Shown here: piece by piece, positions 11,627 through 24,689 of the stretch
Layout of the letters: each line of letters starts with the position of its first letter
Position numbering within the stretch: the stretch's first letter is position 1
Origin: Anarhynchus alexandrinus
Taxonomy: Eukaryota > Chordata > Aves > Charadriiformes > Charadriidae
Direction of reading: 5' to 3'
Assembly (NCBI GenBank): GCA_008711295.1
Contig: VUYV01000157.1
Span: forward strand, 1,453,484 to 1,517,483
DNA: 64,000 nucleotides
Notes under the pieces: generated by a model
The model's input: only the letters and a program-made list of their open reading frames with translations
Database searches by the model: none
What the model was told of the DNA's origin: nothing
Position numbers and translations under genes: made by a program

Positions 11627-12780
11627 GATTTAGCCATCTGGATATGAGCTGTGCCATGACACTTGTTCTCAGAGCTAGAGAGTGGTCCCTGGTTTGTTTC
11701 CTTTAATAATATAAGTGTAATTGTTACAGAGTTGTGTCTTGGTGCAGCTAAAATAAATTGTACCTATCTCAAGAAGCCAAAGGCTGCAATGTAAAAGGAG
11801 AGTAATAAAAGGAGTCTCAGAAAAGATCATTGGAATTCATGCCAACACAGCAGGGTCCTGCTGCCTCCTGTTGTCTGGACCTGGTAGAGATTTATGGCAA
11901 TACTAACGCTAATAGTGGGCCATTAGCTTAAATATCCTTTAACCTAAATATGCTTATATCCTCTGGTTCCATATTCACTTTCCATAACTAATCTAACTGG
12001 GGATATTGTTTCATAGCATTTGTTTCACATTGTGTTTTTCTTTTTTTCACATTTGCACTATGAAGGATAGGCATGGTGCAGACAACAAAAACAAAAACAA
12101 AAACAAAACAAAGGCCACAAAACAACTCACAATAAAGAAGTAGGATGTGAAGCAGGAAAAGCTTGTTCTGAGGAAAGAAGAAAGGAGAAGAGAAAGAAAA
12201 AAACAAGGGAGAATTAGCAAGACAAGGCACTGGACCAAAAGCCAAATGCCATTGAACTGCATCTGGGGAAAGGGAAAAATCTCTTAATATCCTGTTTTTG
12301 CAAGGGGTTTATAACCCTTTGCTTTTCCTACTGGAGACTGTACAGCAGCAAAGGATGTGTGAACAGATCTTTATTCCTAGGGAAGTCCTGCTGTCAAAAG
12401 ATTCTTGCCCTTTTGAATGTTTTCTTTGATGGAGAGGGAAATGGCATGGGGAGTTATATCTGCCAAGGTGAGTGTATAACACTTCCAGAGAAAAGCACAC
12501 AGGACAGTCCATAAAAAGAGAAATTGAAGATTTATATAAGGTATACTTCAAGATTTGCTGAAAAAAAAAAAAAGTCTGTTTTAAAAATACAGACACTCTC
12601 AATTCCCTTGTTATCCTGGTTATTTAAGATGTCTGGCCTACAGTTTTTCTGCTATTGTTTATATTTATGGTTCACCTCTAAATCCCCTAAGTAACAAATA
12701 TTCCATCATGCCCTTCTGTGTGGATGTGAAGTTTCCTGGGAAATGTAAAAAAAATTAGAAAGTGAATCCACCAAACTGAA
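11627..12780. other. Stretch with no recognised gene
   Basis: It contains the simple repeats listed separately. On the minus strand, 12171-12212 gives a long polypyrimidine tract ending in CAG at 12168-12170, which looks like a splice acceptor. Only about 35 nt separate it from a GTGAGT, so a gene is not supported. Confidence 0.4.
12086..12112. repeat. (AAAAAC)n simple repeat
   Basis: About four units of caaaaa followed by shortened caaa units. Confidence 0.88.
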
Positions 12781-13140
12781 AGCTTTCTCTCTGTTTTCTT
12801 TTCCTTCTTATTCTCCATTATTCCCATCACTGTTCTATTTCATGTACTTTCCTTCCCCCGTCTTGTTTGATTTTTGGTTTCTCTTCCCTCGCTGTCTCTG
12901 TGTATCACCAGTGACAACAGAATATTTCTTTTTTCCAGTTTTATTTCTTTTCCCGGACTCCCATAATAACTACTTTCCTATAGGTGCTCTTCCCTGAATA
13001 TTATACTTCTCATATTGGTATATATCCCTCTCTGTCTTTATACACTGCTTGATACTTCTCTCTACGGTTTCTGTTTGATATTTCTCTCTACTTTTTTTCA
13101 CTTAGCTTTCTCTTCACCTCTCTCAGTGTTTAAAGCATCC
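12780..13140 (+). repeat. Strand-asymmetric pyrimidine-rich region
   Basis: For about 360 bp the plus strand is strongly biased to C and T, with many ttctctct, tttcctt and ccctc clusters, while purines are sparse. No exact repeat unit is present. It is a degenerate low-complexity region. Confidence 0.6.
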
Positions 13141-16100
13141 ACTTCCATCTAATGGATCATATCTTTTTAGTAGCAAAAGAGAATATTCACTCTTTCAGGA
13201 TATTTTGTAGGGCAGGGCTGCATCTCTGGGGTTTTTTGTGGTTTGTGTTTACTTGAGGTAAATCTACCGTTTACTATGAGTGAGATGACAATATTACATC
13301 AAACATATTAGAGCCCATTCTGCTATTACAAGTCCATTTCCAGTTACTTCCTCTAGCATGCTTCCCTTCACGTATTTTTCTTCTTTTCTTTTTAAGATTG
13401 TTTGGTATATTGTTCCTACAAAGGAATCTGTGATTTCATTTACTACCTGTTTGATATTCACATATTAAGTAGATTTGTATTTGCCAGGCTTTCAGCTTGA
13501 TAAGAATGTCAAGTCTTATGTCAAATTCTTCCAGAACTGCGAAAAGTAAAACTCAAATAGTATTAGTAAAGGCAAAAGAGAGAGGTTTTTGAAATCTTTA
13601 CCCCTTAGTAGGATAAAGCTTATTTTTCAGTGAGAACAGGGTTTTCTTCAGTATCAGATGTGGCACCAGGAATCAAGTCAGTGCAGTTTTGTGCTACATT
13701 AGCACACTGACCTCCTAATGGACAAGAAATTTGCCTTTGATGTTTAAAGGTCATTCGTTTCCTTCTAAGTTTCTATTTTTTTCCAAGCTGCTCTTTTACA
13801 TAAGCGTTTAACCTTGAATTCATACGTTGCTTTTTCATCCTGCATAAATGTTTAACATTGAATTCAGTGCTTGTCATTTAATAATTGGAGGAAAGACTTT
13901 CAGCTATCAACTTCACCTAATGGGAGGACAATTTTTGTATTCATTTATCAGAGGTCTTATGATCTCCTGCCCCTCCCACTTTAATTGGGAAACTGTAATT
14001 TATTGATAAACACAAATATACGTATAAAGTACCCGAATAGTACAGATTGAAAGAAAAAGGCAAACTGGCTCCCTGTTGCACAACTTGGCAAACCTTTCCA
14101 GCAATATACTTTTACTCAGATCTCAAATAAAACAACAATAGTCAGCACTTAATGAATTTATATCACATTTTATGTCTTTCTACACATCACTTGATGTTTT
14201 GTTGTCTGCTGGTGCTTTTAAAGATTTCCCTTGTTGATAATGTATTTATGTTGCTACCAGGTCTAATTTGGCTTTCAGCTAAGCCTTTGAATTTTTTATA
14301 ATAAAGTAATTTACAGATGCTAGAAGATAAATTAGCACTGCAAATGCAGTTAAATTGCATAATCACACAGATTGATTTTGTGTTAGCCTTTGAGATGTAT
14401 AGATACCTTGTGGCATCTCTGTCAAGAAAAGGCAGTGAAAGCAAAAACCTTTTAATTTCTCTGGAAAACAAGGAAAAACATGTCAAAGGACCAGAGAAAA
14501 AATACAGCTGTTTGACTGAAATGTTTGGTGGTTTATAAATGTTCAATACACAGGTAGCATTCAATATTGACGTTAACTGTCCCCCCCCCACTTAGCATAC
14601 ACCATAAAATACTCTTTTACATAAAACACAATTTGTATGTATAGCAAAGAGTGGGAATTGTTTGTTTTGTTTTGGCATTGTCATTGATTTGGTAGGAAAA
14701 AAAACAATTTAGAGTTCAGTGACTTTTGCAGATTTGTTATGTTCAGAGGAGACTTCTTGAAACAATTAAGGCATCCCAGGATTAATGTGATCAGGAGAAT
14801 ATGTCCAAGAACACATGCAGAATGTAAAATTTTCCTCTTGTGGATAAAAACAGTTCAGTTAACGTAAAGAGTTGCGAAGTTTTGTGTGAGAGTAAGTGCA
14901 ACTGGCTGCCAGCATTTTATGAGCAGAACACTGTCACTTGCAGGGATACTCCGTGGTAACCACAGCTTTGTCTCAGTATGTTCTGTGTTGCAGTCACAGA
15001 AATAGATGTGCCGAGAATTAAATGCATGAGGTGGGACTTTTACAGATTCTAGGTCCCAAATCTAGGATGCAAACACATTGTCCTCAGCTGCTGACTAAGG
15101 CAGTAGGTGCCCCGGTATTTTTCTCTGGAGTCAGGAGAATAAACTATCTCAATCTGCCAGGAAAAATTTTGAAATAATTAATTTTACTGCATTCAGAAAA
15201 GCAGGGCTTTTTGTTGCCTAATCACAGTCATAAAGCCATGAAAATAAATGCAGGGCAAGCCCTGGCAATGTAGATAATTGAACAATGCATAAGTGATATG
15301 GAAACAGTTTACAATTAATAATTCTCTAATGCTCACTGTAAGTCACAATCACTGGTGACACTTACATGCAGCGATCTATTGATCTTTGATCTTATGATTT
15401 TGATGTTTTCCTTTCAAAAGACAATGCAGAGTTCATCAGCAAAAGCAGGTAAATCACAGCCTGCTATAGAATGCATAACAATAAAGAACAGAGAAAAAGG
15501 ATAAGAAAAGTGGGGCAAAAGGTTTTCAGGGCAAATATATAGGCCTGACCAAAAAACTTGTGGAAAAAAAAATAATCCAAAATAAATAGTATGGTAAATA
15601 TATCTTGAAGAACAGGGAAGTGGAGGCAATCAAATGAATGAGCAATGCATGGGAAATAAGGAAAATGCCTATGTACTGTGACTTGCACATTTAAGTTATT
15701 TCATTTTTCCTTGAACTATAATATAATTTATATAGGGAAATAACATTTTTAGGTGGATGTTTCATGGTTGGATGAGAATTTGATGTTGTCACATATTTAG
15801 GTTGTTTTATTTTGTGTTTTTTTTTAAGATTGTCTTCACTTTTTCATCTTATAGTTAGTTCACTAACAGTTATGGAGCAGAAATTCAGTTAAAAAGCTAT
15901 AAACATTAAGTGTCAACATATGCATTTAATAATACTTTTATGGATGATTGCCAGCAGTATGCTTTGCGTAAGATGTGTTGACAAGTTTCTATAAAACTCA
16001 CCTCAAAATAAAGAAACAAGAAGCAACGTGACATTTGTATTTTTTACATTCTTATGTTAAATATGTTGATGAATATGATGAATGTTGTGGGTGTTTTCTG

Positions 16101-16975
16101 AGAACACGCTGAGAAATAAATTAGTTATAATTGAAACTATAGGGCAAAAGGAACATATTCTCTGCTATGCTCTGTGGAAAACAGTTTTTTAAAAAAATTG
16201 AAATGTTAATATTTTCTCTCCAAAAACAGTTTAAAAAAACAAAGAGTACTTTATCTAACTTAACTACTTTTTCTATTGGAAAAGGAGGCAAGAATTAATA
16301 AAATACTGTGGAGATATGAACTAGGTGAATCACTAGTTAACCTAGTGAAACCACCATTTTAGATCTCATTAAGGCATGGATACATGCATATATTAATATT
16401 CTGACTTAGAGGTTGAAATCTAGTTGGAGAATTTGCTGCACGTTCAAGAGCATGTTTAAAAGGATTCCTTCTGAGTCAGAATGTGTTCTGGGCAGATTGT
16501 TGCACTGGGGGCAAAGGACAATTGAACGTTAAGGGAAACAAACCAGCAGTTTATATGAAAGGTGGTTTGAAAATACATGAATATAAATTAGAGAAACATA
16601 TTTTTTTCAGTCAAGAGGAGACTCAGCATTTGAAATGGAAAGTCACAGATTATTTTTTTTTTTCTGTATATAACAATATGTTTAATCTAATGCACCTACC
16701 CTTCCTAAGACAATTACAAACTAGGGTCAGATTGTTGCTATACTGCAGGGAAACACTGACACAGACAAAACTGAACACACCCAGAAAAAGGTAGAGTCAG
16801 CCAAAGCCTCTGTGTGTGAAAACAACAATGCAGGGAAAAATAAAAAATGGACAGAGAAAGAAATATCTCTTGGTGCTACTCTTTCATTGTTTCCCTAGAC
16901 TGTGACTGTGCAAATGAAAAGACTCTAAAAAAAGAGAGGAAACTGAAAAGGCATTTGAAGTTAAGGTAGAGTGAA
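13141..16975. other. Stretch with no recognised gene
   Basis: I see no repeat family. A 9-base C run occurs at 14581-14589. The block at about 14290-14540 has the texture of conserved noncoding DNA (TAATT, TTACAGATG and ATTGAT motifs) and happens to be open on both strands. At 15251-15264 cagggc and gccctg form a short perfect inverted repeat. Imperfect inverted repeats of 'actaggt' type occur at about 16319-16347. Confidence 0.4.
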
Positions 16976-17600
16976 GAATCATAGAATCATAGAATGGTTT
17001 GGGTTGGAAGGCACCTTCAAATATCACCTAATTCAAACACCTCTGCCATAGGCAGAGACACCTTTCATTAGATCAGGTTGCTCAAAGCCCCGTCCAAAAC
17101 CTGTCTTTGAATGCTATCAATGATGTGGCATCCACAACTTCTCTGGGCAACCTGTTCCAGTGTCATATCCCCCTCATTGTAAAAAATTCCTTCCTTTTTT
17201 TTCAAATCTAAACCTACCCTCTTTCAGTTTAAAACCATTGCCCCTCATCCTGCCACTACAGGCCTTTGTAAAAAGTCTCCCTCTGTCTTTCTTATGAGCC
17301 CCATTTATGTACTGAAGGGCCACAATAAGATCTCTACTTCTTCTCCCCAGCTCTCTCAGCCTTTCTTCATAGGAGAGGTGTTCCAGCCTTCTGATCACTT
17401 TTGTGGCCTTCCTCTGGATCTCCTCTAACAGGTCCATGTCTGTCTTATATTGGGGGGGCCCAGAGCTGGATGCAATACTGTGGGTGGAGTCTCACCAGAG
17501 CAGAGTAGAGGGGCAGAATCACCACCCTCGACCTGCTGGCCACGCTGCTTTTTGGTCAGCCCAGAATAGGATTGGCTTTCTGGGCTGTAGCTGCAATGTG
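16976..17600 (-). mobile_element. CR1 LINE, 5'-truncated, about 625 bp, minus strand
   Basis: Read on the minus strand this is the 3' part of a CR1 retrotransposon, ending at 16976 in the octamer tail (plus strand gaatcatagaatcatagaat). Its reverse-transcriptase C-terminal region is recognisable at about 17174-17450: conserved [28 protein letters not shown] and RGNGFKL blocks. The frame ends early after KGRNFLQ, short of the usual FFxxRVxxxWNxLP block, because of frameshift and substitution damage. The 5' edge near 17600 lies in the block upstream of the RT C-terminus, so most of the element was never inserted. It is not autonomous. Its 3' UTR (16976-17060) resembles the type with 'ccaccttcaaatatcaccta' on the plus strand, distinct from the other copies. 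Confidence 0.95.
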
Positions 17601-20600
17601 CATCAACAAAGAAATGTCAGACTTTGAACAGCTGACGAAAATTGTTCTTGAAAGAGATCTAGAAAAGGAAATAAAAAAAAATAAGGGGCTAAAAAGAGAG
17701 AAAAATGTATTGCCACTTTTGAGGCAGGAAGGAATCAGCTCTTCAGGCTTTGGATATCCACGAGTTAACTGTCCAGGGCTAAGCAGCTAGGACTATTGGT
17801 TCTCTTTTGTAAGTGCAGATTGGCAGACATCCTCCAGAGAGCTCATTATTCCTTTCATCTTGACCAGTTTTCTTAGGCTGGCATGAACTGCCTTCCAGAA
17901 AGGCCTCTCTTGACTGATTGTACAAGGAGCTTGGGTAACTAAGGTTAGGTAAGAAGAAACCCATGTTTACATTAGATTGCCCCCTGCACTCTTTATGTCT
18001 GACAAAGCAAGAATCCTATATAAACTTGATATAACTCACCCTTGTGCTGGGCTAAACTCGTGTTCTCATCTTGAAGGACATGGCAATAAGGCACTTTATA
18101 ACACCATGCCCTGTCACTGACAGCATATTCTACTTTATTTGGAAAGAGTTCCCAACTCAAGATATTGATAAAATACACTTGTTAGTGAATATGCAATTGC
18201 AAAGAAAGTTCATAGAGTGCACAAGGGGATAAGACTCTTAAATAAGATGCCAAAAAAGTTGCTCTCTATAACCCTGCTGGTCCTGACAAGAGTCCATTAA
18301 GGCATTTTGAAAAACAGATCTCCTTAGAAATACTTCATATCAGAAGGCAGAGTGGTTTTGTAATATATGTAACAGTTTGTAGACTTATAAGAAAACAAAA
18401 CTGTAAAGATTTGTTTACTATCAGCCCTTGACATACCAAGAAAACATTGGTAGACTTATGTAATGTGCCCATTTAAAACAACTATATTGTAAATTGAGAC
18501 CCTTTTGGAATTGAGTTTATTATACAGTCTCTTTGAAACAAACTATGTTCTACAGTAATTAATTATGGTGCTCTTGTTATTTGTTCCATACACTAGAAGT
18601 TTCTATCTCAGTGCTGAAATAAACACAAGTTACTATACAGCTTAAAATTTTGCTAGTAGAACTTTTTTTTTTTAATAGTCAATAAACACTAGTCCATCAC
18701 TTCTGAAAGAAAATTTTTTCACTAGCCTGTTGCGTATGTTCTGCTAGTCTGTAAATTTGATAATGGCTCAGAATGAAGAATATCTAGATAAATCAACAGC
18801 ACCAGCTCCCATACAACCTTACATTTTCCTTGGAGGAATCTTATGCAAGAACTAACCAGGTTGAGACTGGATTACATGATAAAATCTGACATTACCGCTA
18901 CATGAGGCGTGATGAATGAGGACTACTACAGCTCCAAAATTCCATCATAATCTCGTTGCATTCCACACTCTTCCATCAAATAAATTTGTGTATTAGAGAT
19001 GCTTTCCTATGGTAAAGTTGCAGTCTTTTGCTGGATGAGGTATTTGTAGTTGCTAGTTTTGCTAGCTCAGTTTTAAAAAGGCAGGTTTCTGTGCGTAAGA
19101 GGAGCCTCCTTCTATCATACCACTGAACAAACAAATTTGCTTCAAAACTAACCTTACTGGAAGAAAGAGAATCATGTCAGGCATCTGGAAGGGGAAAAAA
19201 ATATGTTTGGATGACTCAAAAAGTATAAGGAAACTATGAAAGATATAAACACCTGTTAAAGAAAATGAAAGGAAATTAAAGCTATCTATATCTTCAAGAA
19301 ATCCCTTGTAAATACAAAATAAAGTAGAAGTAGTAACATAAACATGGAAGTATAACTCATTAGTGTCTGAGGGGTTCACACAAAGCAGAGGATTCAAGCC
19401 TAAAGATAACATAAAGCTTAATTTTGAACTTCCTTACATTTGAGCCGACATGTTCCGGGCTTGTTCCTTCCAGCTAAACTTGGTGAGCTCTATTGTTTGT
19501 AGCTGTGGCCAGGTCAATGCAGTAACCAGAGATCAAATGCTGAGGCTGTGGTTCTTTGCATAAGCCCAAATCCCCATGTAGTAATTTAATAATATTTCTG
19601 TAAATTCAGATGTAAAAATACTTATATAATTTCACATAGGTAAGCTATGCTAATTTTATGTTTCCTGAGATTCATATAATTTTGATTATTATTTCTTATA
19701 TTAAGCAAAGTGATGGCTTGAAACAGAGATTTTTGTAATGAAGGATGATGAAAGGAAACATAACAATGAAAATAATTTGGCTTCCTAAAAGAGGTTTGTC
19801 TTTCAGCCCACACAGCCCATCAAAACTGTGATCGCTGGAATGAACAATTCTGTAAATGTCTCTTTTTTATTCTGTTGGTTTAGCATCTTGCTAAACAGAA
19901 GAAGGTAACAGTTTAACTTTTAAGTGGAAACCTGCAGGGATCATTTAGCTTCCAAACAACTGCCTTTATGCTAAATTGTATTATAGCTTATATACCTTGA
20001 ATTTCTTGAAATTACAGGTACTTGCTATTTTTAATTTTGGGGGCATGTGCATAAGTGACATTATTTATTGTTAGCTTTTATTTCAGATGTGGTAGACTTT
20101 CTTATAAGTGACTGTATGGATAAATAGCTTTTCCTCATAGATCGTAGTAAACATACTGTCAAATAATACATTATGCACACTATTGTATCAGAAATATTGC
20201 ATCTCACTGTAGCAGGCTACAAACTGCTTAAATATAAATCAAGCACTTACTGAAAAACAATAGAGAAATCCCGATTAATGTATGTAAATAAAAACTCCAA
20301 ACACCATTTTGTTTCATCTCCTTTGTACAGAGCATGTGACATCACAGATATATGTACTGTTTTATTACAGGTTAGCTTTTAAAGCTCATTTCATTAACAA
20401 ATTTCATGAAGAGCATGACATTTGAGAAAAAAGAGTCGGTTTTTTTGTTTTGTTTTTGTCTTATGGTAATCACCATGACCTGCCAGGCATAAAAGCAGCT
20501 TTGATTATTTAATCCACATTGGGATGCATGCAGCTGGTTTTATGAAAAACTGACTGTAGGGTTTCATGAGGCAACAAGAAAAGCATACAAGAAGAGCTTG

Positions 20601-21920
20601 AGCAGAAAGCTGGATATTAAGAAGGCTAGAATATGAAGAACATGATAAAGTTCACCAAAAGGAGTGAAAGGAGAGAAGAGAGTACATCCATTTAGCAATA
20701 ATGTGTGGAATATGAAAGGAAAATATAAAAAGACCTCAGGACAACTGATGGCCTTCTTCCTTGTGTCCTACACAAGCCCTCTGAGCTTACAGAAACAGAT
20801 CAGTTATTTCTCCAAATGGCAGGTTTTGAGTGGGAATAATGTTATTATTTGTTACTCTATACTATTTTTAACATTGGAAAAGTAACACTTGCACTGTGAG
20901 CTGTGGGATTGTGCCATCAGTGTTTTATGAGATAGAGAACCCTTTAGCAAGCCACTTAGCCCACCCCCCAACTTATCACTGAAGCTAGACTTCGATGCAA
21001 AATACATCAGATTAGGATAAAACAAACACGATTTAATGGACAGCAAGAGAGGAGATACATATGGGAAAGCCTGGAAGCATACAGGGAGACGTACAAGTAA
21101 TTCAAAGGAAAATCTTGCAATTCTAGTTTGGATCTAAACTGGGTAAACAGCTCCTGCTTACTGCATGACAAGAAGGAAAATGGGGTGCGCAAGTAGAGAA
21201 AATTTAGCAGGCTCATGGAAAACTTAGAGGCTAACATGAAAACATTTGTTCTACTTGTTCTACTGTACTTCTTTATGAGGCATCCACTTATGGACATCTT
21301 TGGAAACAGAATGCAAAGCTTAATACCAAAATTTGAAAATAAAAGTTGCTGAATTAGCTGTCTTAAAAATCACTGAAAGGATTTTATGCATAACTAGCAA
21401 TTTAAATTACAGCAATGATATCTTTAGCTATAACTAACCACTTCAAATATTGTATAACTTGCAGCAAAACTGCAAGATTTAGCAGTGCGGTTTCCTTCAT
21501 ATCAGGTCAGAACTTAATCCCTGCAATGTTAAGAGGATTAATTAGTTAGTGTTTAAAAAGTGATACAGATATTAGGATAAGAAAACACATTGAAAGTGTC
21601 AAGAAATATTATACTTCCATGGAAAAATATTTGCATTCTGACAGAGCTGTAAGCTCAGAGAGATCTTTTCATCTGTTTTGCAAAGATCGGGATTGCATTG
21701 TTGATATTAGCAAAAAACCCTTGTTATCCTCTGTTTTACTTGCCCAATCTGAACAGTAGTTTTGAATTAACATTTCATGTAACGGGTAACATTGCTTGTT
21801 TGCACAGTATTTAGAAACTGTCTTGACTGTTTAGTAGGTGACTAGAGAAGAAAATACTCAATCTACCATTCAACAGACTTTTTTAGTCAAATTGTCTGAA
21901 TATAAGAAAGAACATTAAAA
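17601..21920. other. Stretch with no recognised gene
   Basis: I see no repeat family. On the minus strand 19158-19184 is a 27-nt in-frame segment between a good pyrimidine-tract acceptor and CCA-GTAAGG, a possible microexon (weak). The segment at about 20455-20560 resembles conserved noncoding DNA, with TAATCC and TTTGATTATTTAAT motifs. Confidence 0.4.
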
Positions 21921-22761
21921 TGATCAGAAAGCTCTCACTTTTCTGTCAACAGACTGTCAGAGTCCAATACTATTTGACCAGGCTCTTTTTCAATATTCCA
22001 CATGATGAGGGTTTAATGTTTAATACAAAGTTCACTTACGTGTAGATATTTGACATTACACAGGATTTTGACTTATCAGAGAGACACATCAATATACTGA
22101 AATCACAAAGTCCACTTAGCAGAATACAGCAATTGCAATATACAGTTTGATCACAATACAAATGTGATCTCCGTTAATGGTCTCTATATGCTCACTGTCA
22201 TGACACTGGGTGTCCCCAGCCACTGGGAAGAAGTTGAAGCCAGCTCAAGCCCGTTGCTCTCTTCAAAGTTCATCCTATTGGTTGTTTGATTTTTACAGTG
22301 GGCTGGGCGGAGCCATGTACACACTTTCCCCAGGCTGTTCTGGCTAGTTCAAGAAGACATTCACGACCTTTTGATTTACACTGGGGAAACCATTTACACA
22401 ACTGGTAGATCTACTTAATTGATACAGCTATCTGATCCAGTACAGACATCAGTCTGAAACAGAGGTCACCCTCTGGTTCCCTTTGGGCCGAGCTAAGTCC
22501 GACTTTCCCTGTAGTAGCTCTGATCACTTTCTACGTTTTTCTTGCTTGGGCTCAGCTTCATGAGAACATCTCCTCTGTCCATCTCCTCTAAGCCTTCTTC
22601 CATTGTCGGGTCTTATTTCTCAGTCACAGAGACTTTTACCCTTAATCTTCTAGAGAAGCAAGCAGAATCTACCTGAGTTATCAATAATAACCTACAATTT
22701 TAATTGAAAGCATGGCTAATATAAGCCTGTTCATAATACCTGGAGGGGTGTAACCTCCACA
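21921..22761 (-). mobile_element. Solo LTR candidate of an endogenous retrovirus, minus strand
   Basis: In minus-strand orientation the element would start TGTGGAGGTTACACCCCTCC (at 22761) and run toward lower coordinates. Landmarks in order: a GC-richer U3, CCAAT at 22277-22281, a TATA-like CATATAG at 22184-22190, and two ATTAAA polyadenylation signals at 22019-22024 and 22012-22017. That is a plausible U3-R-U5 layout. The 5' edge is fairly clear. The 3' edge is inferred as ..TGATCA at 21921, because TAAAA precedes it and AAAAA follows 22761. That is a 4-of-5 match that could be chance in A-rich DNA. No gag, pol or env sequence flanks it, so it is a solo LTR. It is clearly different from the ERVL LTR at 39358. 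Confidence 0.6.
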
Positions 22762-24689
22762 AAAAAATCTAGAAATTAAACAATAACTGGAGAAATAAAA
22801 CCTTAAAAGCCAACAGCGAACTCATACTTCTTAGTAGGTTCTGCATATTCTTTTTATTCTTGCCTTCTTTACCCACTTTTACTTTATTATTGAGAATGCA
22901 CTCTCAGATTTTCCCGTGTTTCAACAGAAGGCGGCTTTGTTTTATTGCAGTTGGTTAAAACAAAGAAGCTATCAACAGGACTATGGTCTACTATAATTAA
23001 CAGGCTAAACTTTGTAATTATATCAGAAAATGCCCTGCAATATCATTTCTGTTTCTGTGTTATGTTATAGAGTTTCTCTTGAGTTTCTTTTTTCTAAGAT
23101 AAACAAAGCCTTCCCATACGTCCTTACAAAGTCAAAGATTTGCTGAGAACTTCAGAATTGGGGAAAAATAACTTATCAGCATAAAATTTCTTGTTAGTCA
23201 CAAAGATGCAAACATAAACAACTTGTGGAGGGGAGGATTATAGAACCAAATTTTCATCAATGTGACACCAAGTGACACCAATATAAATTAGAATAACTCC
23301 AAAGATCCTCTGTGGAGTTGTGCCAGATGTTCACCAGAGTATCTGTGATCAGAATCCACTCTTAAGACTTTAATAGTAATGTTAAGGGAATATATCACCT
23401 AATATCAAACATGCCATATAAAATGCATAGCCTTAGCTGCCTACAGAGGAAAAAAAAATTGCTCTTTACAATGCCAGCAGAATCCTCAAAAGCATTTAGA
23501 AATACACTACATAGACTGTCTTTTTTGATGCTTATTTTTGGTATTGCATGGCTGTATTTCAGAGCTGTATTGATTTCTATTCTGTCTATGGTTGATTAAT
23601 ATTACAGGAAGGCATCAAGTGTATTAGTATAGAACTGAATAGAAATATCAGTGCTTTTTCACAGAAACGAACAAACAAATAAACAGGTCCTTTGTGATTT
23701 CATCTAGGAATATATGTATGCAAAAATACCACCGAAATATCATAGCCACACAGTTTGCTGGTAGAATCTTTCACATGTATCTGCACACCTCTTAAAGAAC
23801 TTTCAGAAACTACTAGTACCCAATAAAATTACAGCTTTCCAGTCAGAGAATTAATAGACTGTTATTTTTTCCAGAGATTTCATCTCCAGGTTAAGTGTTT
23901 TCACCTTATAAACTTGTAATATGGAATTTATATTCCTTAGTAGTTGGGTTCAGTCTGATAGGTATTCTGTGCTCATTATAATCTGAGAATACAAGAGTTA
24001 GTGAAGAGAAGATTCCTCGAGAGGAACATTTTTCAACTGACCCTGTTCTCAAGGCATAAAAATCCTTAGGACATTTAACTTTCCCCTGTCACCTGTGTTT
24101 TTTTGTGTTAGTAGCTCATTTTGAACCTTTTTGCTTGCCATTGCCTCAAACCCTACCAACAATATCAGTTCTATTCTTCTTATAACGTGTCAAGAGTATG
24201 GCATGATAGATAATGCTGAAGCTACCAACCTGCTCAGAATATCAGTAACCAGAAAAATCACATCCAATTAAGGTAACTGCAGCTCTCAGGCTGTAGCAAG
24301 AATACAGGATGATGTCTAAAAATAAGCAACCATTATTCTAACCCAACGCCTATCCTTCTGCCTGAATAGATTACATTTTATGAATAGATGGTGTGTGAGT
24401 GAGAAATAGGAAAGTTTAAATTATTTCTGTCTGCTGGAATTTGTGAAATGAGGGCTTATGTGATGGACTACAAGTCATCTAATATCAAATGTATGTAATT
24501 TAATATTAAAGTACATTTTATTTCTCTGTGGAGTGACCGTTTTGATGAGCTGAATGTTCACGTCATGTGAGTTCTTGTGAAAAAATCAAAATTTCACTAC
24601 TTCGGGATCCTGATTATCAGTAGGAGATGTGGGGAAAACCCACCAAATTGCCCAAGAAAAACCTTTTTGGTTGCATATTTAAATATTTT
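22762..24689. other. Stretch with no recognised gene
   Basis: I see no repeat family or reliable exon. The sequence is mostly AT-rich. Confidence 0.45.

Noticed and set aside
12309..12602. 97-codon minus-strand frame downstream of a poly-T/CAG
   Set aside because: The pyrimidine tract is a mononucleotide run and the peptide has no motif.
14187..14591. 134-codon minus-strand open frame
   Set aside because: Leu/Ser/Phe/Cys-rich, starts inside a C run, overlaps an open frame on the other strand, no motif; most likely chance or a shadow of conserved noncoding DNA.
19062..19412. 116-codon minus-strand open frame
   Set aside because: Hydrophobic AT-driven composition with no domain; only the 27-nt microexon-like part has splice signals.
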